Assembly: GCF_000146325.1 (NCBI RefSeq)
Contig: NZ_GL397067.1
Coordinates: 1,696,860-1,760,859 of the forward strand
Length of the DNA: 64,000 nt
Direction of reading: 5' to 3'
Origin: Pediococcus acidilactici DSM 20284
GTDB lineage: Bacteria > Bacillota > Bacilli > Lactobacillales > Lactobacillaceae
The notes beneath the pieces are model-generated. The model saw only the letters and a program-made list of their open reading frames with translations. It was not told the origin of the DNA and ran no database searches. How positions within the stretch are numbered: position 1 is the first letter of the stretch; each line of letters begins with the position of its first letter. Shown piece after piece: positions 56,476-64,000 of this stretch. The position numbers were made by a program, and so were the translations under genes.

Positions 56476-59010
56476 TTACTTAATTGCTTGGGCTACCGCA
56501 GCTTGTACAGCATCCCTTTCTATTTCAATTAGTGCGACCCGGGTTTCAATTACCTTAATATCCATCGTAATTTCCCGAGTTAATCCTGGAGTTGCTAGTT
56601 TTGGTTCAAAGAATGCTTTGAATTCGGCTAGGCGCGTCGAGGTTTGGAAAATCCCCGCAATCACCGTAATGTAGGTGGCAAATTCCATGTCACCGCCCAC
56701 CGTGTCTTCGAGCCATTGCCATTCGTCACGAATCCAGTTCCATGCCGAGCCTTGCCCTTGAGGGTTAGCCAATACGCCACGGAACCACGCTCGCAAGTCT
56801 TGCGGCTTAATTACTTGCGCATTTTCAAACTGTTGAACTAGTTGTTGAATCAATGGTAAGGATGGTGTGGCCGTAAGCGCCTGGCAAAGGTCACTCTTGT
56901 AGCTCGCATCGCTTGTCCGTTGATATTCTTTAAGCAACCGGGCAAAAAGCTCAGGGCTACCGAAATGTTCGACTTCATTCCGAATTACTAAGGAACGAAT
57001 TGCGGCCGGTAGTTTTGGCAGCTGTGCTTCGTTTTCTTCAAATAGCTGATGGGCTTGTGCGGTAACTGCTGGATTTTCAGCGTACAAAGCCGCCTTCAAT
57101 ACCATCGGACGCATCAACTGGTCGTCGTTGGTTTCACTAGCCGCCGCTTGCCAGCCTAACCGTTGGGCCGGTGCTTGACTTAATTCACCAAAGAACTTCT
57201 TAAGTTGCTTTTCTGCTGAGCTTTGCGGAGCAACGAACTTCTTTAAATCATTTGCCACCCGGTATAACATTTCCGTTACGAGCGCAGAATCGGTTTTCGC
57301 AAATCGTGGTAATAAGGGCACAATCTCCGCGTAGGAAATTTGCTTGCCTTCCGCCAACAAACGCAGGTCTTGCAATAGTTGAAGCTGGTCGATCGCGGTC
57401 AATTGCTCCCAATCAGCTAAAATATCATCTAATAACCGTTGGTCGTAGCGCACGATGAAATGCGAACTGTTGCCCACGTTCAAACGGAACGGTTGTTGGT
57501 TTCGATCCCGTAAGTCTTGGTAATTTCCTAAATTCAAGGTCTTCGTCTGTAGTAAGGCCGGAACCTCTGCGTAGTTCCCGTTCAACGGAATCTGCCATTG
57601 GCGTTGTTGAGCTTGTCCTTCACCAATGAAGAATTGTTGTTGTTCAAGTACCAGGTCACCATTTTCAACTTGGACGGTCACCACTGGGTATCCCGGTTGA
57701 TCTAGCCACGTATGCATGATGTCACCAATTGGCATGTTCGCAGCTTCCCCGAGGGCTTGCCACAAATCGTTTCCGATAGCATTTCCGTACTGGTGGCTTG
57801 CAAAGTATTTTTGCAAGCCTTGACGGAGAGCGTCGTCGCCAATCAAAGCGCGGACCATTACCAGCATCCGGGCTCCCTTTGCATAAACGATGGCTCCGTC
57901 AAAGAGGGCGTCAATTTCGGCTGGATCGTTAACTTGGACGTGCACGGATTGCACTCCGTCCGTAGCATCCCGTTGTAAAGCTGCGCCTGCTTCAGAATTT
58001 TGGAACAATTCCCAAATTTGCCAATCGGGTTCCAAAGCGTCAACGGCCACGTATTCCATCATGTTGGCAAAACTTTCGTTTAACCAAAGGTCGTCCCACC
58101 ATTGCATGGTTACTAAGTCACCAAACCACTGGTGCGCTAATTCGTGAGCAATTACCGTAGCCACCACCTGTTTAGTACGTAGAGTGGTGTTCTTTGGATC
58201 GAGCAAAAGGTAAGCTTCCCGGTAAGTTACCAAGCCCCAGTTTTCCATTGCTCCGGCTGAAAAGTCTGGCAAGGCTAGTTGCCATGAATGCGGTAATGGA
58301 TACGGAGTTTGGTAGAAGTCTTCGTAAAATTCAATCGCTCGTTTGGCAATATCCAAAGCAAAATCTAACTCTTGCGGCTGATGAGCCTTGGTGGCGAAAA
58401 CGCCCACTTGGACGCCGCTCTTAGTTTTAGTTTGCTTACTTTGCAAATCACCAAAGGCAAACGCGATTAAGTACGTAGACATTTTTACCGTACGTTCAAA
58501 ATAATGATAGCCATCCTCGACCTTAGTTTCTGGCATGTTGCTCAATACCACTTCGCCAGGATGTTCGTCGAACTTAATGGCTAAATCAAAGGTGGCCTTG
58601 GCTTCCGGCTCGTCCACGCACGGAAAGGCTTGCCGCGCAAAGGTGGTCTCAAACTGGGTGCCCACTAAATGCTTGGTTTCCCCATTCACTTCGTAATATG
58701 ACGGATAAATCCCCATCATCGTGTCGGTTAACTTGGTGGTGTATTTGATTTCCAAAGTTACCGTTCCGGTGTGCGGTAATTTAACGTGAATTGCTTCCGC
58801 GGCTTGATCAATGGTAAAATCGCCTGCCGTACCATCTACCCGTAGTTCTTCGATTTGTAGATCCTTTTGATGGATGTCAATTTGGGAACTTAACGCCTCC
58901 CCGGTAATAGTGGTCGTTCCCTTAATTTCCTTTGTTTCCCGACTAATTGCTAATTTAATTTGGTAATTAGTTGGGTGAAATTTAGTGTAAAATCGTTCAA
59001 TATTCGCCAT
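56476..59010 (-). CDS. pepN: Aminopeptidase N (M1 family)
   Basis: This 844-residue cytoplasmic zinc aminopeptidase removes N-terminal residues from peptides and is a main peptidase of lactic acid bacteria during growth on protein. The exopeptidase motif GAMENWG is followed by the zinc site HELAHQWFGD (HExxH) and the third ligand Glu in WLNESFA. The C-terminal half is the helical M1 domain. There is no signal peptide. GGAGGAG precedes the ATG at 59010. It follows the MFS gene by 26 bases. Confidence 0.96.
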   Translation of the reverse strand: MANIERFYTKFHPTNYQIKLAISRETKEIKGTTTITGEALSSQIDIHQKDLQIEELRVDGTAGDFTIDQAAEAIHVKLPHTGTVTLEIKYTTKLTDTMMGIYPSYYEVNGETKHLVGTQFETTFARQAFPCVDEPEAKATFDLAIKFDEHPGEVVLSNMPETKVEDGYHYFERTVKMSTYLIAFAFGDLQSKQTKTKSGVQVGVFATKAHQPQELDFALDIAKRAIEFYEDFYQTPYPLPHSWQLALPDFSAGAMENWGLVTYREAYLLLDPKNTTLRTKQVVATVIAHELAHQWFGDLVTMQWWDDLWLNESFANMMEYVAVDALEPDWQIWELFQNSEAGAALQRDATDGVQSVHVQVNDPAEIDALFDGAIVYAKGARMLVMVRALIGDDALRQGLQKYFASHQYGNAIGNDLWQALGEAANMPIGDIMHTWLDQPGYPVVTVQVENGDLVLEQQQFFIGEGQAQQRQWQIPLNGNYAEVPALLQTKTLNLGNYQDLRDRNQQPFRLNVGNSSHFIVRYDQRLLDDILADWEQLTAIDQLQLLQDLRLLAEGKQISYAEIVPLLPRFAKTDSALVTEMLYRVANDLKKFVAPQSSAEKQLKKFFGELSQAPAQRLGWQAAASETNDDQLMRPMVLKAALYAENPAVTAQAHQLFEENEAQLPKLPAAIRSLVIRNEVEHFGSPELFARLLKEYQRTSDASYKSDLCQALTATPSLPLIQQLVQQFENAQVIKPQDLRAWFRGVLANPQGQGSAWNWIRDEWQWLEDTVGGDMEFATYITVIAGIFQTSTRLAEFKAFFEPKLATPGLTREITMDIKVIETRVALIEIERDAVQAAVAQAIK

Positions 59011-59036
59011 GCTGCTCCTCCTATTTTGCCCAGCGC

Positions 59037-60446
59037 TTATAAATCAACGCCCTTATCTTCTGGCAAATTCTTTAAATTAACCAAATGGTGGAAAAACACA
59101 AAGATTACGCAACCGAAAATTACTAGCAAAATAAATGCTAACTGACTCCCCGCACTTACGTTTTGCGCGTGGGTGTAGCCTGGGCGTTTAACCGATCCCA
59201 TCAATAGCGCTAAGACAGTCGTTCCGATTGCTCCGGTAACCTGTTGTCCCGTATTATACAACGCGTTAGCATCGTTTTGAAATTCTTTGTCAATATGTTT
59301 TAGCCCGTATGCGACCGAATTTCCAAACGCCATCGAGCGGCCAATCGCGAAAATTAAGTAAGCAATCGTGATTCCAACCACTCCTAATTGAGGTCCCCAG
59401 CACATTAAGCCAACCAACGCCAACGTAAACAAAATGTCTCCGATATACAAGGGCACTTTTCCGCCAAACCGATCCAACAGCCAGCCGTACAATGGTTGTC
59501 CAAATCCGTTAAATAAACTCCCCGGCAGTAAGATTAGCCCACCAACTAGCGAAGTCGCTTGAAAAACATCCTGCACGTAATTAGGTAACAGGAAGTTAAT
59601 CCCTACGTTTGCAAATTGCAACATTATATATGGTAGAAAACTGTATAAAAAGGCTGGTTGCTTAAAAACTTGTAGTGAAAATAAAGCTTTCGTTGCAGTG
59701 TGCGAGCGTTTAACAAATAGTATAGTTAAGCCAATGCTGACGATCAGCAACCCTACAAAAGTACCCAATTGCATTTCTCCGAGGGCGTTCAATCCAACAA
59801 TTAAACTAACTAACGCTATCCCCAACAAAAGAAACCGGGTCCAGTCAAATGCGTAGTGCTGGTCAGTAGGCGCGTACTGCTTGATGACTTTCATGCCAAG
59901 CAACATCAGCACTAACGCAACGGGTAAAGTTGACCAAAAAATCATTCGCCAACTATTAAAAGCAACTACCGCCCCGCCAAACGTGGGCCCGAGTGCCGGT
60001 GCAATCAAAATAATCAAGTTTGCCATTCCAATGTAAGTCCCCAATTTATGCTGGGGCACTACGTCTAGAATAATGTTGACCATCAGGGGCGTGCATAGTC
60101 CCACACATCCTGCCTGAATTAACCGCCCGGCTAACAAAACCCAAAAGTTAGTCGCTAGCCCACAAATCAAGTCACCGCTGCTAAATAAGATTGCCGCGGC
60201 GGTAAACAACTGCCGGTTGGTAAACCGACGTTTCATGTAAGCCGACGTTAACATTACTAAGGCAGCCATCAATAAGTATCCGGCGGTCACCCACTGAACC
60301 GTGTTGAGGGGGACGTGAAACTCCTTCATTAAAGCTGGGAAAGTTACGTTCATTGAGGTTTCCGTCAAAATTCCCATAAAGGACATCAACGCCACTACCG
60401 CCACCACAATCATCGGGTTGGTGTGCCGCGTATTTTGTGCTTCCAT
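59037..60446 (-). CDS. MFS drug transporter, DHA2 (EmrB/QacA) family
   Basis: This 469-residue membrane protein has about 14 predicted membrane segments, as in DHA2 drug:H+ antiporters. Family features include QWVTAGYLLMAALVMLTSAY, the motif A-like YMKRRFTNRQLF, and motif C-like APALGPTFGGAVV. The substrate cannot be told from sequence. It could be cotranscribed with pepN, 26 bases downstream. No regulator is adjacent. Confidence 0.85.
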   Translation of the reverse strand: MEAQNTRHTNPMIVVAVVALMSFMGILTETSMNVTFPALMKEFHVPLNTVQWVTAGYLLMAALVMLTSAYMKRRFTNRQLFTAAAILFSSGDLICGLATNFWVLLAGRLIQAGCVGLCTPLMVNIILDVVPQHKLGTYIGMANLIILIAPALGPTFGGAVVAFNSWRMIFWSTLPVALVLMLLGMKVIKQYAPTDQHYAFDWTRFLLLGIALVSLIVGLNALGEMQLGTFVGLLIVSIGLTILFVKRSHTATKALFSLQVFKQPAFLYSFLPYIMLQFANVGINFLLPNYVQDVFQATSLVGGLILLPGSLFNGFGQPLYGWLLDRFGGKVPLYIGDILFTLALVGLMCWGPQLGVVGITIAYLIFAIGRSMAFGNSVAYGLKHIDKEFQNDANALYNTGQQVTGAIGTTVLALLMGSVKRPGYTHAQNVSAGSQLAFILLVIFGCVIFVFFHHLVNLKNLPEDKGVDL

Positions 60447-60561
60447 ATTTTTCTTCCTCTCTTATTTTCATCAAACGTGCTTCTACCATAATGAAAATAA
60501 TTCAGGAAAATGTCAAATCCGTAATGAAAAATCCAGTTCGTTTTCACAAACAAAATATTTT

Positions 60562-60610
60562 ACTCATAAAATATAAAACGCCAAGAATCATGTTAATGAA
60601 TTCTTGGCGT
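60562..60610 (-). terminator. Terminator of the NAD(P)-binding protein gene
   Basis: On the minus strand ACGCCAAGAAT pairs with ATTCTTGGCGT, followed by TTTATATTTT. It lies ~30 bases after the stop codon. Confidence 0.88.
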
Positions 60611-60638
60611 ACTGGGGGACATTCTAGTTGGTTAAAAT

Positions 60639-61283
60639 TTATACGTTAGCCAACGCTTGGTCGATTGCTTGACTACCGCTGCTCATCATAAATACTTTTT
60701 TAACAGTATTCGGCTGTTTCAAAACGTCTGCTAGAACCCTTGCCACGTCTGGAATTGGGTTAGTCTTTTGTGGGAGCTCTTTTCCGATGTAAATTTGGCC
60801 GGTTCCCGCTTCTTCAGTCAAACTAGTTGGCTGAACAATGGTGTAATCCAAATCGGTGTCATGAACGAGGTAGTTGTCCGCAAAGAACTTAGCGGTTGTG
60901 TAATCCAAGAGGTCTGCCAAACCGCCTTCGTGCCACTTACGTTCCGATTCCAATGTGTATAGCGAACTCAGCATGACGTAACGCTTAATGCCTAATTTTT
61001 CGGCCGCTTGCATAGTTTTAACCGCGCCCATCGCATCAGTTTGCAACAAGTCGGCGCCTCGCGAACCAGCAGTGAAGTAAACGGCGTCGCTCCCCTTCAT
61101 TAAGTCGGCGATCGCGTCTACCCCGTCATGCAAATCAAGCTTTACCGCGTTCACGTGATCCATCTCAACAACGTTTTCAGGATGCCGCGCTCCAGCAACC
61201 ACTTCGTTACCATCCGCAACTAAATTCTTAATTAAGGCGGTAGCAACCCGTCCAGAGCCGCCCGCAATAAATATCTTTGCCAT
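60639..61283 (-). CDS. NAD(P)-binding SDR-like protein
   Basis: This 214-residue protein is an atypical short-chain dehydrogenase-type Rossmann protein (NAD(P)H-binding, NmrA-like). The N-terminal FIAGGSGRVATALIKNL is the dinucleotide motif, followed by the typical AVYFTAGSRG and YVMLSSLYTLE. It lacks a clear Tyr-x-x-x-Lys active site, so it may be a redox sensor or an enzyme on an unknown substrate. It resembles Bacillus YhfK-type proteins. The gene stands alone, with two palindromes in its upstream region. Confidence 0.8.
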   Translation of the reverse strand: MAKIFIAGGSGRVATALIKNLVADGNEVVAGARHPENVVEMDHVNAVKLDLHDGVDAIADLMKGSDAVYFTAGSRGADLLQTDAMGAVKTMQAAEKLGIKRYVMLSSLYTLESERKWHEGGLADLLDYTTAKFFADNYLVHDTDLDYTIVQPTSLTEEAGTGQIYIGKELPQKTNPIPDVARVLADVLKQPNTVKKVFMMSSGSQAIDQALANV

Positions 61284-61404
61284 TCTCCGTTCCTCCTAGC
61301 TAATGTAAATAAACTTTTTGGCCCTTAGCCCTATACTAACTGACTTTTTGTAAGCGTTCAAGAGTTATCACTTATCTATTAATTTCCTTTGTAATATTTT
61401 TGCA

Positions 61405-61469
61405 CGGTAAATATTGAGGAATTTATTACCGAACTAGCATAGAAATATTATTTCGGTGGTACATGTACC
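61405..61469. promoter_or_regulatory. Two palindromes upstream of the NAD(P)-binding protein gene
   Basis: CGGTAAATA and TTTATTACCG form an imperfect inverted repeat (61405-61431), and GGTACATGTACC (61458-61469) is a perfect 12-bp palindrome. Both lie within 190 bases upstream of the gene at 60639 and may be operators. No regulator can be named. Confidence 0.35.
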
Positions 61470-61520
61470 GCATTCGTATCAATTCAATAATCCACCTTAT
61501 CTCCTTTTAAAAAATACAAA

Positions 61521-61563
61521 AAAACCACCTATCATCCGGATTAACCGGGATAAGGTGGTTTTC
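61521..61563 (-). terminator. Terminator of guaA
   Basis: On the minus strand AAAACCACCTTATCCCGG pairs with CCGGATGATAGGTGGTTTT, followed by TTTGTATTTTTT. It lies 14 bases after the guaA stop. Confidence 0.93.
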
Positions 61564-61576
61564 GTTTATATTCAGT

Positions 61577-63130
61577 TTATTCCCATTCCACAGTTGCCGG
61601 CGGCTTGGACGTAATGTCGTACACTACACGGTTAACGTGGTCAACTTCGTTTACGATTCGCACCGAAATTTTTTGGAGTACATCCCATGGGATCCGCGCG
61701 AAGTCGGCGGTCATTCCATCAATTGAGTTAACTGCACGAATTCCGACTGTATAGTCGTAAGTCCGGCCGTCACCCATTACCCCAACGCTGCGAATTCCTG
61801 GTAAGACGGTGAAGTATTGCCAAATGTCACGATCTAAGCCAGCGTTTTTGATTTCTTCACGTAAAATCAAGTCACTATCGCGAACGATTTGCAATTTATC
61901 TTCGGTAATTTCACCTAGCACCCGAATTCCTAGACCAGGGCCAGGGAAAGGTTGCCGCCAAACTAAATCTTCTGGCATTCCCAACTTTTCACCTAAGTCA
62001 CGCGCTTCATCCTTGAACAAGGTCCGAAGTGGTTCGATTAGTTCAAAGTGCATGTCTTCTGGCAATCCACCCACGTTATGATGGGATTTGATTGTTTGCG
62101 CAGTATCCGTTCCACTTTCGATTACGTCAGTGTAAAGGGTACCTTGAGCCAAGAAATCAATCCCCTTAAGTTTTTGAGCTTCGTCATTGAAGACTTCGAT
62201 AAATTCGTTACCGATGATCTTCCGTTTTTGTTCAGGATCAGTAACTCCGGCTAACTTGCTCAAGAAGCGGTCTTGTGCGTCAACCTTGATAATGTTCAAG
62301 CCGAATTTGCCTTCTAGGCTATCCATAACTTGCTTTGCTTCACCTTTACGTAACAAACCATGATCCACAAAGATACATACTAGTTGATCACCAATTGCTT
62401 TGTTCAGCAATACGCCGACAACGCTTGAGTCGACCCCACCAGAAAGTCCTAAGAGTACTTTACGGTCGCCAACTTCTTCGCGAATCTTTTCCACTTGCAT
62501 GTCAATGAAGTCGTTCATTGACCAATTTGCTTGAGCTTGACAAACATCAAAGGCAAAGTGCCGTAAAATATCGTTACCATATTGCGTATTCCGCACTTCC
62601 GCGTGGAATTGAACGCCGTAAAATTTCCGGTCGTCATCCGCCATGGAAGCGATTGGGCAATTTGCGCTAGTAGCTACCGTCTTAAAACCGGCTGGAACTT
62701 CACGAACCAAGTCACCGTGGCTCATCCAAACCGTTTGAGTAGCTGGCAAGCCTTTAAACAATGCCGCCTGGTCATCAGTTACGTTAATGTCTGCGTGGCC
62801 GTATTCCCGGTTATCCGCAGATTCAACCCGACCGCCCAAATTGTAGGCCATCAATTGCATTCCGTAACAAATCCCCAAAATTGGAATTCCTAATTGATAA
62901 ATTTCAGGATCAACTCGAAAAGCATCGTCATCATAAACACTGTTCGGTCCCCCGGAGAAAATAATTCCCTTAGGATTAATCTGCTTAATTTCTTCCGCAG
63001 TGATTTTATGAGAAAGAAGCTCTGAGTAAACCCCAAATTCACGGATTCTGCGCGTAATCAATTGGTTGTATTGACTACCAAAATCCAAAACAATGATTTT
63101 ATCAAAATTTGATAAATCTGTGTTCGCCAA
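61577..63130 (-). CDS. guaA: GMP synthase (glutamine-hydrolysing)
   Basis: This 517-residue enzyme makes GMP from XMP, ATP and glutamine. The N-terminal class I amidotransferase has Cys in [11 protein letters not shown] and His-Glu in VQFHAEV; the ATP pyrophosphatase domain has the P-loop [16 protein letters not shown], and the C-terminal dimerisation domain follows. I choose the TTG at 63130 (protein [11 protein letters not shown]), eight bases after GAGG; a GTG three codons earlier is too close to it. No guanine riboswitch is visible in the short upstream gap. Confidence 0.95.
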   Translation of the reverse strand: MANTDLSNFDKIIVLDFGSQYNQLITRRIREFGVYSELLSHKITAEEIKQINPKGIIFSGGPNSVYDDDAFRVDPEIYQLGIPILGICYGMQLMAYNLGGRVESADNREYGHADINVTDDQAALFKGLPATQTVWMSHGDLVREVPAGFKTVATSANCPIASMADDDRKFYGVQFHAEVRNTQYGNDILRHFAFDVCQAQANWSMNDFIDMQVEKIREEVGDRKVLLGLSGGVDSSVVGVLLNKAIGDQLVCIFVDHGLLRKGEAKQVMDSLEGKFGLNIIKVDAQDRFLSKLAGVTDPEQKRKIIGNEFIEVFNDEAQKLKGIDFLAQGTLYTDVIESGTDTAQTIKSHHNVGGLPEDMHFELIEPLRTLFKDEARDLGEKLGMPEDLVWRQPFPGPGLGIRVLGEITEDKLQIVRDSDLILREEIKNAGLDRDIWQYFTVLPGIRSVGVMGDGRTYDYTVGIRAVNSIDGMTADFARIPWDVLQKISVRIVNEVDHVNRVVYDITSKPPATVEWE

Positions 63131-63202
63131 GTCCTTCACCTCATCTTTTCATTCTTATCCTCTATCATACAGGAAAATTGTGAAAAACCATAGCCCTATC
63201 AC

Positions 63203-64000
63203 TTAGATAGTTTTACTGGAAGGGCTCTCACCGCCAGTTTTTGTGGAAAAATTTTCCCAGGCGGGACGTTTTAGTTTCAGTAATCGCATGGCGTTAAAAA
63301 TCACCACCAGGATACTAACTTCGTGGAAAAACATCCCGCTTGCCATATTTACCCAGCCTAAACTAACTCCTAACATCAGCAGCGCCACCGTACCAACCGC
63401 AATTCCCACGTTTTCCATCATGTTACGCAGCGTTGCTTGAGCAATTTGCCGCGCAAAAACGACGTTCTTAAAATCAGGATTAATCAGCACCACGTCCGAA
63501 GTTTCAATCGCGACGTCGGTGCCGCTCCCCATCGCGATTCCAACCGCTGCTTGGGCGATTGCGGGACTATCGTTAATTCCATCGCCAACGAATAGCACTG
63601 GTTGACCGCTTGCTTGGAGTTCCTTCAAAAACTGGGCCTTTTCGTTAGGCAACTGACCTGCTTTAACCTGGGTGATTCCCACGGTATGCGCAACGGACTG
63701 GGCAACCTTTAGTTGATCACCGGTCACCATCCACTGGTTCGTCACTCCGGTTTGGCGAAGTTGTTTAAGTGCGCTAGCTACGCCGGGTCGGACTTGGTCG
63801 GATAAGCCCATTGTCAACACTAAAGCACCGTCTACGATCATTAAAATTACCGATTGCCCATTTTCCCGCAGTTTTTGTAAATCAGCAGTCTGTTTATTAG
63901 AAAGTTTTTGGGCACTTGGTTCTAAAATCCGCGGGCTTCCCAATTTCACTTGGTGACCATGCCAAGTGGCGGTAACCCCGATTCCTTTAACGGTGGTGAT
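63203..64000 (-). CDS. Heavy-metal P1B-type ATPase, C-terminal part (cut by window edge)
   Basis: The last ~265 residues of a metal-exporting P-type ATPase are visible; the frame continues beyond the window. The nucleotide-binding domain motif MVTGDQ and the hinge GDGINDSPAIAQA are present, followed by two C-terminal membrane segments. The final helix carries MFFHEVSILVVIFNAMRLL, with a His-Glu pair. The metal-binding loop of TM6 is not in the window, so specificity is open; the HE motif in the last helix fits the P1B-4-like or divergent Zn/Cd/Co group better than CopA. Confidence 0.88.
   Translation of the reverse strand: MTTVKGIGVTATWHGHQVKLGSPRILEPSAQKLSNKQTADLQKLRENGQSVILMIVDGALVLTMGLSDQVRPGVASALKQLRQTGVTNQWMVTGDQLKVAQSVAHTVGITQVKAGQLPNEKAQFLKELQASGQPVLFVGDGINDSPAIAQAAVGIAMGSGTDVAIETSDVVLINPDFKNVVFARQIAQATLRNMMENVGIAVGTVALLMLGVSLGWVNMASGMFFHEVSILVVIFNAMRLLKLKRPAWENFSTKTGGESPSSKTI

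Noticed and set aside
61458-61469. CopY operator
   Set aside because: CopY sites read TACANNTGTA; here the two central bases are missing (TACATGTA), and the downstream gene is not a copper gene.

Overview
The window looks like a chromosome segment of a lactobacillus (Lactobacillaceae, moderate-to-low GC). The evidence is the gene content and order: cggR-gap-pgk-tpiA, a conserved rapZ-yvcK-whiA block beside uvrBA and clpP, hprK-lgt-gpsA-galU-trxB, a full pst operon with phoPR, a KxYKxGKxW-type signal peptide on a large autolysin, and short Shine-Dalgarno-led operons with many TTG/GTG starts. I do not assign a species. Most genes lie on the minus strand and most transcription units end in clear hairpin/T-run terminators.

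Layout. 1-5.5 kb: glycolytic operon (cggR, gap, pgk, partial tpiA) and rpoN. 5.4-6.6 kb: tRNA-Arg, a structured RNA/terminator, and clpP under a CtsR box. 6.6-10 kb: a small unknown protein and a bifunctional autolysin. 10-18 kb: whiA-yvcK-rapZ, then uvrBA with a LexA-like site and a terminator in the leader. 18-26.7 kb: HD hydrolase, an unassigned tandem structured RNA, pgm, trxB, galU, gpsA, lgt, hprK and two small membrane proteins. 26.8-32 kb: pstSCAB1B2-phoU with a phased Pho box. 32-38.4 kb: phoR, phoP, prfB (programmed frameshift), secA, hpf. 38.5-44.4 kb: comFC-comFA, yigZ, tagO, a KimA-like potassium transporter. 44.7-47.5 kb: groESL (CIRCE plus a possible CtsR box) and a CPBP protease. 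47.5-48.5 kb: a gene-poor stretch with two tiny hydrophobic peptides and several terminators. 48.5-55.6 kb: a complete type II-A CRISPR-Cas locus (12 repeats, csn2, cas2, cas1, tracrRNA on the opposite strand, cas9). 55.6-64 kb: a Ser-rich lipoprotein, a long perfect inverted repeat, pepN, an MFS exporter, an NAD(P)-binding protein, guaA and the C-terminal part of a metal P-type ATPase.

How it fits together. Stress control (CtsR, HrcA), phosphate starvation (PhoP acting on pst), DNA damage (LexA-like site at uvrBA) and glycolytic control (CggR) can each be read from sites next to their targets. The CRISPR locus appears functional: Cas9 keeps its RuvC and HNH residues, the tracrRNA anti-repeat pairs with the repeat in the usual bulged duplex, and promoters can be proposed for cas9, for tracrRNA and for the array. 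The array promoter is unusual because it overlaps the end of csn2.

The least explained items are the tandem 87-nt RNA motif with compensatory changes at 18848-19047, the tiny-peptide region at 47.6-48.3 kb, and the long inverted repeat at 56291-56399. No family assignment could be made for these by eye.
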